A stretch of DNA of 64,000 bases from contig NC_059473.1 of the NCBI RefSeq assembly GCF_018139145.2, positions 8,920,503-8,984,502 of the forward strand. The letters run 5' to 3'. Every line of letters starts with the position of its first letter. Position 1 is the stretch's first letter. The position numbers and the translations under genes are program-made. This DNA is from Gymnogyps californianus (Eukaryota; Chordata; Aves; Accipitriformes; Cathartidae). This document shows positions 48,865 to 60,200 of the stretch, one piece after another. The notes below the pieces were generated by a model. It had not been told where the DNA came from. It was given only the letters and a program-made list of their open reading frames with translations, and did not search any database.

Positions 48865-49442
48865 TGTCCTGGTTTCGGCTGGGATAGAGTTAATTTTCTT
48901 CTTAGTGACTGGTACAGTGCTGTGTTTTGGATTATTGTGAGAATAATGCTGATAACGCACTGATGTTTTAGTTGTTGCTAAGTAGCACTCGTCTCAAGTT
49001 AAGGACTTTTCAGTTTCCCATGCTCTGCCAGCAAGCAGGTGGGCAAGAAGCTGGGAGGGAGCATAGCCAGGACAGCTGACCCGAACTAGCCAAAGGGTAT
49101 TCTATACCATAGAACATCATGCCCAGTATATAAATGGGAGGGAGTTGGCCAGGAGGGGCGGATCGCGGCTCAGACATCGGTCAGCGGGTGGTGACCAATT
49201 GCATTGGGCATCACTGGTTTTTTTTTCCTTTTTTTTTCCCCTCTTCTTTTTTTGCTATATTCCTTTTTATTACTATTATTATTATATTTCATTATTGTTG
49301 TTGTTAGCATTATATTTTACTTCAGTTATCAACTCACGAGTTCTACCTTCTTTCCCGATTCTCCTCCCCATCCCACTGGGGGCGGGGGAGTGAGGGAGCA
49401 GCTGCATGGTGCTTAGCTGCTGGCTGGGGTTAAACCACAACA
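48865..49442 (+). mobile_element. Solo LTR of an avian endogenous retrovirus, plus strand
   Basis: The element runs from TGTCCTGGTTTCGGCTGGG to GGGGTTAAACCACAACA. It is the same family as the minus-strand LTR at 2051-2650; by eye the first 200 nt are roughly 90% alike. ACTT precedes it (48861-48864) and follows it (49443-49446), an apparent 4-bp target duplication. A TATATAAA box is at 49127-49134, and a T-rich then ATTATT-rich stretch occupies 49215-49320. No viral coding region is present. It sits in KIF16B intron 3, antisense to the gene. Confidence 0.87.
49127..49134 (+). promoter_or_regulatory. TATA box of the 48.9-kb solo LTR
   Basis: TATATAAA in CCCAGTATATAAATGGG, about 260 nt into the LTR, as expected for a U3 promoter. 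It points away from the KIF16B sense direction, so any transcript would be antisense to the gene and run towards exon 3 (50072-50185). Confidence 0.6.
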
Positions 49443-50071
49443 ACTTAATAAATTTATTTGGGAATGTGGAATAGCAAAAAGGTTCAATGTTCACATGAAA
49501 TGCAAGGTTAGGGAGGGCCTATCTGTTCATCTAAATAATGCCTATAGCTCCAAGTTTGATTTTCTGTTCTGAGTGTGCAGGAAGAAAGGCAGTTTTGTCC
49601 TTTCCTAAGCTGAATGCTCAAGGGAGGAGAAAGAAGAATCTTCTTCAATGGGTACCAAGACTTTTGGACAAAAAAACCCGCTTCAACCAGATAAGAAGAA
49701 TGTTTCTGTCTAAGTGGATTAAAGATATATGCTTGTTTCTCAAAAGTGATTTTTTTCAAAAAAGCTTTTCAAAAACAAATTCAGTGCTCAGAGAAGTTTT
49801 CTAACTTGACCTTACAAGACAAATCAGACAAGAGAACTAGAAAGAAGGCATTTAGCCTGCTGTATTAGAAAACATAGCACTTACAATGTTAGATAAGTTT
49901 AAAAAAAAAAAAAAAAGGAGAAAACAAAACAAAATTCAAATTCTCAGGTACCTAGGGAATTTCTAAATTACAGAAGAAGCACTTTCAATGGAAAGAAGTT
50001 TTAAAGAATGCTTTCAAGCCAAAGAAAAGGGAAAGGAAAAAAAATCAATTATTAACATTCAGAAATCCTAC

Positions 50072-50185
50072 CATTTCTTGACAAACAAAGCTGGGACTTT
50101 TACTGTCTGCTGAGAAATAGGAAAAATCATAGGTAAATGTCTTGGTTCTTTCTCGTCCTGTGTCTCCACTACCCCCCTCTGGTAC
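50072..50185 (-). CDS. KIF16B: KIF16B exon 3: motor domain, FTYDF segment
   Basis: This exon is 114 nt, exactly 38 codons, phase 0 at both ends. It begins VPEGGSGDTGRERTKTFTYD and ends SPSFVCQEM. The segment TKTFTYDFSYFS corresponds to the kinesin strand that leads into the first helix of the motor core. The acceptor is AATAG|GTACCA and the donor is ATG|GTAGGA. The polypyrimidine tract upstream of the acceptor is unusual: on the minus strand it is a (CT)n run joined to long T-runs (see the repeat at 50192-50234). Intron 2, which separates it from exon 2, is 1,014 nt. No frame damage is visible. Confidence 0.95.
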
Positions 50186-50188
50186 CTA

Positions 50189-50220
<32 letters not shown>

Positions 50221-51199
50221 GAGAGAGAGAGAGGTGGTACAATACATCTTGATGAAGTAATTAAAAACATTTTACAATAAATAATCAGAATGCAAATTTA
50301 ACATAAGGCTATACACATTTAGAAATGTATAATGACAGGTTAGCCTATTATTCCAACAGTGAAAAAATTAGCAACAGATATACCCTTCAGCAAGAAGGAC
50401 AGTCACGTTACAGGACAGCACAGCAGGAATTATTTGGATTTTAGCTTACTGCTCCTAACACATTTTTGTCACAATACTAATGTTCCGTTAAATCACTCCT
50501 GTATATGAAATTCAGATCATAATAAGGGATTATACTACATAAAATAGGAGCCAGAGAGACCTTTGCACTGTGAACAGCATTTCAATGTGGAGTCGTAATT
50601 AAAATGGTGTTACATACCTGCTGCTTAAGGCTATCATCATGTGCAAGACATGACACTTAGCGCTATACTTCAGCAATATTCACTGCTATTTGAATCAGTC
50701 TAAACAAACTACACACTGAAATTCCTTTTCATATATTTGTCATTGGAAACTATCTTGCAAAAAACTATTTGCTGTACATGATTTCTCTCGCTGAGAGAAA
50801 TGTTAAAATATACCACAAAAATATTATAGCAAGTGATGGGTACTTTGGGTTTAGTTCATTCTCATGGGAATTCCTGAAGACTACTTCTACAGATGAAGCA
50901 AAGGTTTAATAGCTACCAGGCACACACCTCTCTTCTATTGTTGGCTTTCATCTTCCAGCTAAGTAATGACCAGAGTGATAAACCTTAGACAAACCTATGA
51001 GATACAGCCTGTAGGGTTTTTCAGAAAACCACGGTGCAGCACATTAACAGTTTAACCTGTTTCCCAAAGGATTACTTCAACACTGTATTTTAAAAACTAA
51101 GGGCTGTTCTCCACAGTGCAGTGAGCACCACTATTTTGTCCAGTCATATTTTGGCAGCTATTCAGTTAAGACTTCCTTTTTTAAATTGTGTTTACTCAC
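50186..51199 (-). other. KIF16B intron 2 (1,014 nt)
   Basis: Contains the microsatellite polypyrimidine tract next to exon 3. Otherwise unremarkable AT-rich DNA. Confidence 0.88.
50192..50234. repeat. Purine run A19-G-A9-(GA)n forming the exon 3 polypyrimidine tract
   Basis: On the coding (minus) strand this reads (CT)n, T9, C, T19, then TAAATAG and exon 3. It is a 43-nt uninterrupted pyrimidine tract that ends six nt before the exon 3 acceptor AG. It is both a microsatellite and the splice signal. Confidence 0.85.
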
Positions 51200-51269
51200 C
51201 TTTAAGTTTGTGATTGTTGTTTTATTTTTTTCCATTGAAATAATAAACTTTGCATTAAGGTCTTTCTCC
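51200..51269 (-). CDS. KIF16B: KIF16B exon 2: start of motor domain
   Basis: This exon is 70 nt: one base completing a codon plus 23 codons, beginning REKDLNAKFII and ending TTITNLK. It lies after the first beta strand of the kinesin motor, so the N-terminal residues including the start Met must come from an upstream exon outside the window. The acceptor is a T-run followed by CAG (AG at 51271-51270). The donor is AAG|GTGAGT, with GT at 51199-51198, and it ends in phase 0. An open frame continues upstream into the intron through the T-run to a Met, but that Met lies in intron sequence and is not a plausible start. Human KIF16B reads very similarly here as far as I recall it. Placement is firm. 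Confidence 0.93.
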
Positions 51270-54200
51270 CTGAAAAAAAAAACAAGACTTGAGTATGTTA
51301 AATAAAACATATCACCATCATCCACAGTCATATTTCCACTCAACAGGTTGCTTGCCACAGTTAATTATCAAGTAAATTCATTTTTATTTAATTTTTTAAT
51401 TGTTGTGACCAATGTTTATTTATTGCTACGGGATATATTTGAAGTACTTGGGCTTGCCTCCAAATCCCTTCATCTAGAAACAGAGCAGCAGCTTGGGGAA
51501 ACCTGCTTCAGAAGTTTGACTCTGCAAGTCAATTAAGGGGTTTGTTCTTAATTCGAAGTACTCTGATACAAAGCCCAGCGAAGCCAATTATGTGGCTCTA
51601 AGGAACTGCAAAACAGAATGTTACAAGATAAGCCCCAGCCTCTTACCACCATCCTAGTAGCAGCAGTTCCCATCTACCCCTATAGCCTAGGTAACAGAGA
51701 CTAAATATTTAAACCACAAAACCCCAGTATTTTAAAACTCTCTTAGAAATGAGATACCCAACATACTTTTTGAGCTGTGATGCACTATGGCAGTGTAGGA
51801 GAGAGGCTCCGCTACCAAGGGAGTGTTACACAGGTTTGTTGCTTCCCAGAGCACAACGATTCCAGGAGGAAAAAAAGTCCGGTTCTGCAGCAGTGTTTTC
51901 ATGCACCCGCATCTATTTCACATCAGTTGTTTCTGACTGTTCTCAAAACTATCGTAAAAAATCATTAGCTTAGTGTCCAAAACCAGCAGGTATCAACCTG
52001 CTTGCTAGAGATGGGATTTCATTATAGTTAGTCACAAGAGTAATACAGGCTGCTCTTGTTATGCTCAAGGTTGTCATTCATCTCCTGTGTTATTAAAAAC
52101 ATGCACATGAAAAAAAGAGCCAGAAGAGGAAGACTGCTATATACACCATACAAAACCTCGCTCCCCAAATGTTAACAGACACTCCTGTTCCAAAACCATC
52201 TGCTAAGTCACCTGACAAACTGGTGTGCCCGACTGGTGCAAAGGAAAGCAGAGGGCTTTAAAGCAATAAAGTGCTGCTTTACCATATTGCATGGTATCTC
52301 AGCGATTACTGGATATCCGCTTGCACCAACCAAAAATGAAAAAGAAAAACTTCTTCCTAGTAACAGGAGACCCGAGTTCAGGATTTTAGTGTGACATTTT
52401 CTTCCTCGTGGTGCACTGGATCACCCAACTCTATGTTCCTCAGCTGACTGTGCAGCTACCCTCTAGTCACATTCAGTTTTCCAGTAGAAATTCTAAAGAA
52501 AAGCAAAACCCATTTTAAAATCCACATTAATGAATAAAGATTAGGCAAATAAAAGTGCTTATTTAAAAATCAATACATTAAGTTATTTTCTAAGCTAATA
52601 AAATATATAATTGTAATAATTACAGCATTAATTATACAACTGAACTTAGAGGTACCATAGAAAAACATTAGAGGCATGCCTTAAGAGGTGCCTCAGTCAT
52701 TTCCGTGTCACCCTTAGTAGCTTTTACTAGGTCTACACTTAAGAGACTGAAATACTAAAATACAGCTACGGGTAATAAACAGGGAAACGGAGGAGAAGTT
52801 TCCAATGGTATTTTTTAGCAGGAAATAGATTTTGGCATCGCAGTAATGCAGCCTGTGGATGGCTACCATTCATCCTGCTTCCTCAACAGTTTCTACCTGT
52901 CTGTACCTATTTGCTCAGTGAAGGTGTAATAAATTAAGTGGCCCAATTAAATGGTCTATCTTACTATGAAAATTTGTTTCAAATATGATTTGTAATCTGC
53001 TTCCTCTAGGAAGTTTGGAAGGACTCTAGGTGGGAAGAAGTTTGAGCCAGAATCACTGCTTTTTTGTCTGGATTTCTTCATGCTTGAGGTATATGAGAGG
53101 AAATAATAAAACATGTTGGTGCTTTCTTTCCCAGATGTAGCCAGCTCTCCATATTACAAAACCTAAAGCTACTCAATAATGGAAAACTGATACAAAATGT
53201 TTAAAGTCTAACACCCATATATGAACTACAAAAAATTCTGAGAAGCCAACAGTCGTTAATTTTTGTGATAACACTGATAATAATATTACTAAACATTATT
53301 AAAGAATGAGGATTTCAAAGTAAAAAAAAAAAAAAAAAACAACCAGGCCTTGTAAAGCACTAGCCAATAAAAAAATTCATAAATAGAATTTTGCATTTTT
53401 GTAGGGGAAGGGATAGGGAGAGGACAACCCGAAACAGGAACACTATGATCAGAATCAATAAGCCAACTGAGAGAAGTGAAAAGAATTAACAGGAATCAAA
53501 TGCTAAAATTTCATTTTAATATGAGACAGCCGAGTATAATTTATTGTACACATACAAGAGTTTCAGAGGATCTCATAAAAAACAATTGCTTGCATGATGT
53601 CAGTTATTTCCAGGCACTCATTTAATGCAGTTCAGCAGGGGCTGAGTCCCTTTCAAAAAGTTTTGATTGCAAGTTCCACCTTAATTAAAGGTTCAGGCTG
53701 CTGTATTGCAGTGTTGGGTACCCTTCTGAGAACCTTCAGGGCTAGGAGAACCCTACTGCAACCAGCTACTCCTCCAGCATCCATAGGAACCACTAGCCCT
53801 GCCTCACCCAGAGACAAGCCCCAGCCACTAAGCAAAGACTCTGCCCCCGCAAATTCCACCCCTCTCATTACAAAGTACCGTAAAGGGGCTGGCTGCCAAA
53901 ACTAGTTCACAATTAACGCTTTGATGATTTAAGAAAGCTTGCTTCCTCCCAAGCCCCAAGTGCTCACACAGCAGTGTTTAGGGCCAGCCTCCAGGCTGTT
54001 CTCACTGCTGTTTCATACACCACGTGGAGTTCCAGGATCACAAGGGAAGGAAACTTATAACCCGTGATCCCGTGGCCCCTAACCAAACTACCAAGTGATC
54101 AAGCAGGCAAGTTTCTTGGCACAGACACCGGGAAATACATCAGCCTAGTGCTGTTATTAACCTTCTACTATTGCTAAATTCAGCTAGTCATCTAGCAACT

Positions 54201-57200
54201 AATTGCAAGGAGGAGAGGGGAAAGGAAAAAAAAAAAAAGGAAAAAATAATCAGAAAAACTACTTCAAATAATACTGGCACTTTATTTTAATATAAACAAT
54301 ATCAGTATTAGTACCAAGATACGCTTAAAAGAACTAGTATTCTTGTCTTGTAATGGGATAACTTGATAAATGGCTTGCTTGGGCAAAGTTTTAATAGTTT
54401 CTCTTCGTCACAAGGGGTATGTGGGTTATGAAGAACTGCCCCAAACTGAAGATGACTCAGCAGCTATATCAAAACACGGCAGCTTCATGAACAGGGGTCA
54501 TGGAAGTTGCCTTGAAATCTGGAGATACTGCTAACGTTTGGCTGCCTGTAGTATGATTTTGAGTAGATGCACATGGAGGTGCAAAAACTGCTCTGGTCTT
54601 TGCCCTGAAAATAAGCAGGGAATATAAGGGAAGGAGACAAAGCAGCTTGACATAGAAATATCTACATTGGAGCTTCTTCCATGAAGCTGCCGTGTTTTGA
54701 TATAGCTGCTGAATCATCTTCAGTTTGGGGCAGTTCTTCATAACCCACATGCCCCTTGTGATGAAGAGAAACTATTAAAAGCTCCAACGTAGATATCTCT
54801 ATGTCAAGCTTCTTTCTCTCCTTCCCTTATATTCCCTGCTTATTTTCAGGGCAAAGACCAGAGCAGTTTTTGCACCTCCATATGCATCTACTCAAAATCA
54901 TACTACAGGCAGCCAGATGTTAGCAGTATCTCCAGATTTCAAGGCAACTTTCCATGACCCCTGTTCATTATGTCACTTACCCAGTCCTCCACAAGACTTT
55001 CTGAAGATCCTCCCACAGAGAGAAGAGCATGGAAAAAGAACTGTGACCTCAAATACAAATCAACAAGGGAAGCTTTAGAAAAATACCTATTACAAACATT
55101 CAAAAGGTGTTTGGTCTTTTTCCAAGTTCATCTTTAAGTTCCTTCCTTCAAAGTCCTTCAATGGAAGGTTCAGTTATTTAAACAGTGGCTTTTTATTAAT
55201 CCATTCTGTATTATTCAGACACTAGAGCATTTATTATAGCTTATCCCATTAGAAAATCAAGATATTATGTTTTCCATTAAATTGATACTATGGGAATCGG
55301 GTGTGATTACCATAGTACCTTGTCAGACATGACCCTGAGAACAGAAAGAGACGCGTTTCATCTTGGGGGTGGGAAGGGAAAACCAAAAAGGACAGGACAG
55401 AAAGTGCAATCAGTTTTCCCAAATAGTGTCTCAAAAGACCACTTCAGCAAACCTCCAAGGCTGCACAGACAAGGACACACGCGCCACCTGAACTGCCTGC
55501 GGAGCACCTCTGTGTCAAAACAGAAAGAAAGTTGTAAAATATACTCTTGGAAATTCACTTAACTGTAGACATCTAATGGAACATCTATTGGAAAAGGATT
55601 ATACTGAAGAGCAGATGTGCGATTTTGTTTTTCAACTACTCAAAGACATAGTCTGAGCACTTGTAAAAGCAACTCAACTGTGCTCAATGGCTTTTCTTTT
55701 CAGCAAAGCGCCTGCTGCTACTTATGTTCACATTTTAGGCACAATGTTACGGATTTCCTGTTTTATCACTCTGCTTGTTCACTACCCAGGTTTATTTCTG
55801 GGGTCACAAAGTGAAAGCATGAGGGTTGCTTAACAGCCAGGAGAATTCAGGGTAGATTTAACTGAAAAATAAGCACCAAGCGTGTCACAGAAAGAACATG
55901 GCCTTTTCTTGTAGCTTGGTAACATACTAACTGTACATTTGCCCTGATGTCCCATTGAATTACACAGACCAACAGCACTTTCCTTTGTCTGAGGAACTCT
56001 TAAAAGGGGAACATTCAATTCAACCATATGCTTTAAAAAGTCAAACAAAAACCCTCCTACACAAGAAATTCTTTGTTACTTTCTGTAACTACAGGAAAAG
56101 TAAAGTTGGTGCAATCTGAACTATCACACAATTTCTCTTTCCTATCCAGAGGTTTTAGTTTGGGTTTGTGTTTTTGGTTTTTCAACTTCTTCAATGCTTA
56201 TCGAATCATTTTGTAGAAAGTACTTTTTTTTTTTTTTAACATGTGATTCCATTTTTTAAAAAATGTGATTCCATATCTAGGTGCAGTTAAAAGCATAAAT
56301 CTGGTGGCCACATATAAAACAACTTGATTACCCTTTGGGTTAAAGTAATTTTTTGCATAAACATCAATTACAAGTAGTTTCAATATAATGTTGGCTAAGA
56401 CCTAAAATCAGAACAAGTCAAGCAATCTGATTTAATCACAAGATTCCGGGAATCCACTGTGGCTCGAGTCACCGGTACTACACGACTATACTGTATAAAA
56501 ATCACAGTTGTCTCCATAGCAGGGCAATAGCCCAGCATATCCTGAGCTCAAAATGACCCCATGCTGTTGACTGACATGGCTACAAGCCCATAATTAAATG
56601 ACTGAAGCCATGTTTACACTAATATAGTCTAAAAGTTAACAACTACACATTGTACATCAATCAGCACAACTGCAATCAGATGTCCTTCGGACTCGGTTTG
56701 AGGGGAGGTTCCTAGGTGGATCCTCTGACAGCTGGTAAGGGCTGCAGCCTCCCCCTCATTCAGGAGAGCTCTGCAGACCCTTTTATAGCCGCTCATTTTC
56801 TCTGAACAGCACATCTTCATTATCTTTGAGACCTCTACCAAACTGTCCAATCTGTCTGACATCAGCCAACAGATTCAAAAGCTGCTAGATGAGACCAGAC
56901 TGGCTGACAACAGGCTGCACCATCTCTCAAGTTTCACCTCAAGAAGCCAGACAAGAAAACAGCAAAAAAAATTCTTGCGGACTGAAGTTAAAAGAAACAG
57001 CTTCCTATGGATATGACTGCGATTGTGTCTCAGTAAGAGAAATAAACTGTGCACATACTTGATACTTTTAAAGAGAGTTTTGTCGTAAAGCACATTTTGT
57101 GTGGGCATAAGCTTTTCTGTGATCCATATAATCTTAATAATTTGCTAGTGCAGACTTACAACGATACCCACATTCCCTTTTGCGATACCGGTTTTATAAA

Positions 57201-60200
57201 AAGCATTGGCAAACTTTGCAAACAGTTAAATGAGAGAGTTCTGCTACTCCCAGAACTTTCTTCACAGTGCAGCTGAAACCAGGATAATAAACCCAGTGAC
57301 AGAGAATGCAGAAACAGGGGATATCTTGTACATCTCATGAAACAGAAATATTCCCTAAGTTTATATACTAGTACACATATATCAGTTCTTGTACGAAGGA
57401 CAACCTAGATTAAATGCCTTTAGCCATAAGAATAAATTTTACCAACAACACTGAAAGGCAGTAGTTTAATCTACAGCAGTAAGGCTCTCCTGGAAAATGA
57501 ACGTACAGGTGTCCTTGTGCTGTCTTCTGTCAACCGATATCTAGCTTTTGGGGGGAAACTATGCATGCTCATGGTAACACATACAAACTGGTCACTACAT
57601 TAAATCAGGTACGGAACCTGCTTTTTAAATTTGTATTTTTAGTAATATTATAGGTAGACTTCACCACCCAACAACTCATATCAGGTCTGGTGGGTAGCCA
57701 CATAAGCAAATTTTTAAATCATCAGCAACACCTAACTTAAAAACAAAGTTACTGGATTACCCACATGCCATGGTCAACAATCGCATAATAACCTGAAAAA
57801 TATTTAATCTTCAATTAGCAGACTACCTTGACAGCAACTTTTCTGCTTTGCCTGCGTACATGGAGCGTCAGACCAGGCTCCGTAATGGTCTTAGCAGTAG
57901 GAACTAGTCCTGCATAGCTAAGTTTTAAGATATCCACATGTGAAACCCCTCTTACACATTTCTGATGTCAGCCTTTAAGAAAATGTAGCAAGTGCCCATC
58001 TTTGGCAGAAGCAACATAAAATAAAACCTCAGACACAACCAAGTTGATTTGAATGGCATTCTGGAGTTTTGTTGTAACTATTATGACACTAGGAAGTTTC
58101 TCTAGGACTCCTGGATTTTAGTCCACATGATATTTTGCTTTTAATATCTTGTTTCTTCTGATTTGTTCTTTTACTCCTGCTATCCCAAGTCATAAAGACA
58201 GTATTGACTTAACCTCTTGTGTACAGCAAAGCGCAATTCAAAGAAATCACAGTTTCCCTGCAGTGCCCTTGTCTTTTGGGGCAGGAGGTCCTCAAATTAG
58301 AAATTCAGAAAAAAAAAACAAACTGTGCCTGACTTCACAGATCTATTAGCCCCTCAAGTAATCCATAAGGCTGTTCTTCTGTCGTTCTTTTCCTCTACTG
58401 AGACACATACAAACAATCTGGACTGAACAACAAATGACTTCAGTTATCTAAGTACAAATATCTTTCACATGTATAAGCACACAGAAAAGAGATGGGTGTA
58501 CTCCAGGTTTCTGTATCTCACTATTGCTTTGTATTTACAATATAAACTCTTTGGAGAAGAGCCTTCATAAAGCCAATATTTGAAGTGTCTGAGTCTTCAA
58601 CAATAAGAACTTCAGCCCATCAGCAATTAAGATGTCGAGTGCAATGTACGCCCTCCTTCTGTTAGATAACGCTGAAAAAAACCCTCTCAATAAATAACAC
58701 TGGCTTTGTATTCATAGCTACTGCAAAATAGAGGACTTTGCTCTTCAATTCAGTCAGCTGTTCTTACCAACAATACCTGCCTTTCAGATACTCAGACTTC
58801 TAAGAGTCTTCAAGTCCAAGAGCTCAGTTAGGTTAAAACAGCTGAGTGCTAATCCCATTTATTTCAAAACCGGCCTTAATTTCAAATAAACAAAGCCTGA
58901 GAAACCACAGACTCACCCTTCTCTCACTTTGTTTCATCAGGAAAGCTACAATACAGAGAGACTCATTACCTTTTCCTCTGCTGGTCTCAGGGTGCCCTCA
59001 ACAAAAAGCAGAGTTTGAAAGTATTTTATCCATCATTTTAGTGATATAACATGCATAGGTAACCTGGCAATGTGCTTGATAATACTGAAATAAATGAACT
59101 AGGAAACGCTATTCTAAAGCTAGGTTTTTAAGTTCAGAAGGCTTAAGATCGTAAAGTTTTGGGGATTAGAAATTGTAAATGAGGCCAGTCAAATTACGTT
59201 GCCCCACACGTGCCCACGCTGCCACTGTGCTCTGGCCCCACTGGCACTGGAAGGTCTTTGTTCTTCAATGCTAGGGAGGATGACAGAGGAAACAAGGTAG
59301 CGATTGTGACAAATCCCACAGGCTTGAAAAACTTTTGAAGCATTTGCATTAAAGCACTAAAAAGGACAGAAAAATAAGCACATGCAAACAGAGGCTATAC
59401 GTGGGCTTCCCAGTCTCTCATGGTTTATGCAAGATTAACTGTCAGTCCCAGCCATTAACTCTTCAGTTAATGGGAACCCAGTATTTTGCTGAAACTCCTT
59501 AGAGCTCCTTCTGCAGCAGTCAAGTCTGCTCACCGACACAAGGATAAAGCTCTGCACTTAGGACTCTCCCTCCCTGATACATCTTGCTTGATACATGAAA
59601 ATGGCAAGATCCCATTTTAAAGACCACATACCCCGTTTTTTCTCTCTCCTGTGTATAAAGCTGTGCAAAAACCACTGCAGAGGAGGTTGAAGGTAGAACA
59701 GCAAGCGCAGGAGCTACTTAAAAGTCACCCAGGTCTGGTCTCACTTTCCCATTGAAGCAAGATTGTTTCCTGTAATGGCTTTCTTCAAAGGAATTAGCTC
59801 TTCCCAACCGCCTGGGCTTTCATTCCCCTTGGGAGACTCTTCCACAACCTGCACTATCTCATTAGCAGTAATTCCTTAGATACTGTTTAAGCTGATCCAT
59901 TATTAGCTTCATTCCATTACTCCTGAGATATTATGAAGGAGCCATAACTAAATATTTAATTCCTCTTTTCAACATTTAAGCCCTGCAAATATTTCTAGAT
60001 TTGCATCTCCTAACCTATTCTGGTAGTCATAACACATAGAGTACACATGTAGCTCAATATCTTTGAATCTAAGATTCCTGTAATTTTTGTTAATTTTTTC
60101 CAACATAATTCAGATAATGAGGTTCCAGAAACAGGACTTTATGAGATCTTGACGCGGGGGCTTGCTGGGGGAAGCACCAACCACACCTTCAGTGTTTGGC

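Larger units (their letters stand above)
45130..50071 (-). other. KIF16B intron 3 (4,942 nt)
   Basis: Holds the solo LTR at 48865-49442, a C-rich run near 46380 and an A-run near 49900. No exon or further repeat was recognised. Confidence 0.85.
1..51269 (-). other. KIF16B: KIF16B gene, partial (exons 2-12 by inference; both ends outside the window)
   Basis: KIF16B is a plus-end-directed kinesin-3 motor. From established knowledge it carries early endosomes along microtubules and binds PI(3)P through a C-terminal PX domain. Eleven exons on the minus strand join without a frame break, and each has AG/GT borders. The translated exons follow the vertebrate KIF16B motor domain from just after the first beta strand, through P-loop, switch I, switch II and neck, to the residues before the FHA domain. 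Numbering as exons 2-12 assumes that the roughly 15 N-terminal residues sit in one upstream exon, which is not in the window. No FHA, coiled-coil or PX exon was recognised at 1-26,630. Kinesin-3 relatives (KIF1, KIF13) are the alternatives, but the exact wording around the P-loop, [12 protein letters not shown] and the short segments after the motor fit KIF16B best. Confidence 0.95.

Noticed and set aside
48861..49446. Assigning the LTR to a retroviral class from its 4-bp ACTT duplication
   Set aside because: The other copy of the same family has flanks that fit 5 bp with a mismatch. The two disagree, so the class was left open.
51158..51358. Possible alternative start Met upstream of KIF16B exon 2
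   Set aside because: The Met lies before a clear polypyrimidine tract and CAG acceptor, so it is in intron 1. The sequence between has no similarity to a kinesin N-terminus.
53594..53905. 103-codon frame in intron 1
   Set aside because: Low-complexity Pro/Ser/Thr-rich translation without a domain, and the opposite strand is open as well.
54469..54750. 93-codon minus-strand frame in the A-B-A'-B' region
   Set aside because: It crosses the duplication join, so it is a by-product of the rearrangement and not a gene.
56226..56275. Two copies of TGTGATTCCAT about 30 nt apart
   Set aside because: A short direct repeat around a T-run and A-run; could be simple slippage and no element border is visible.
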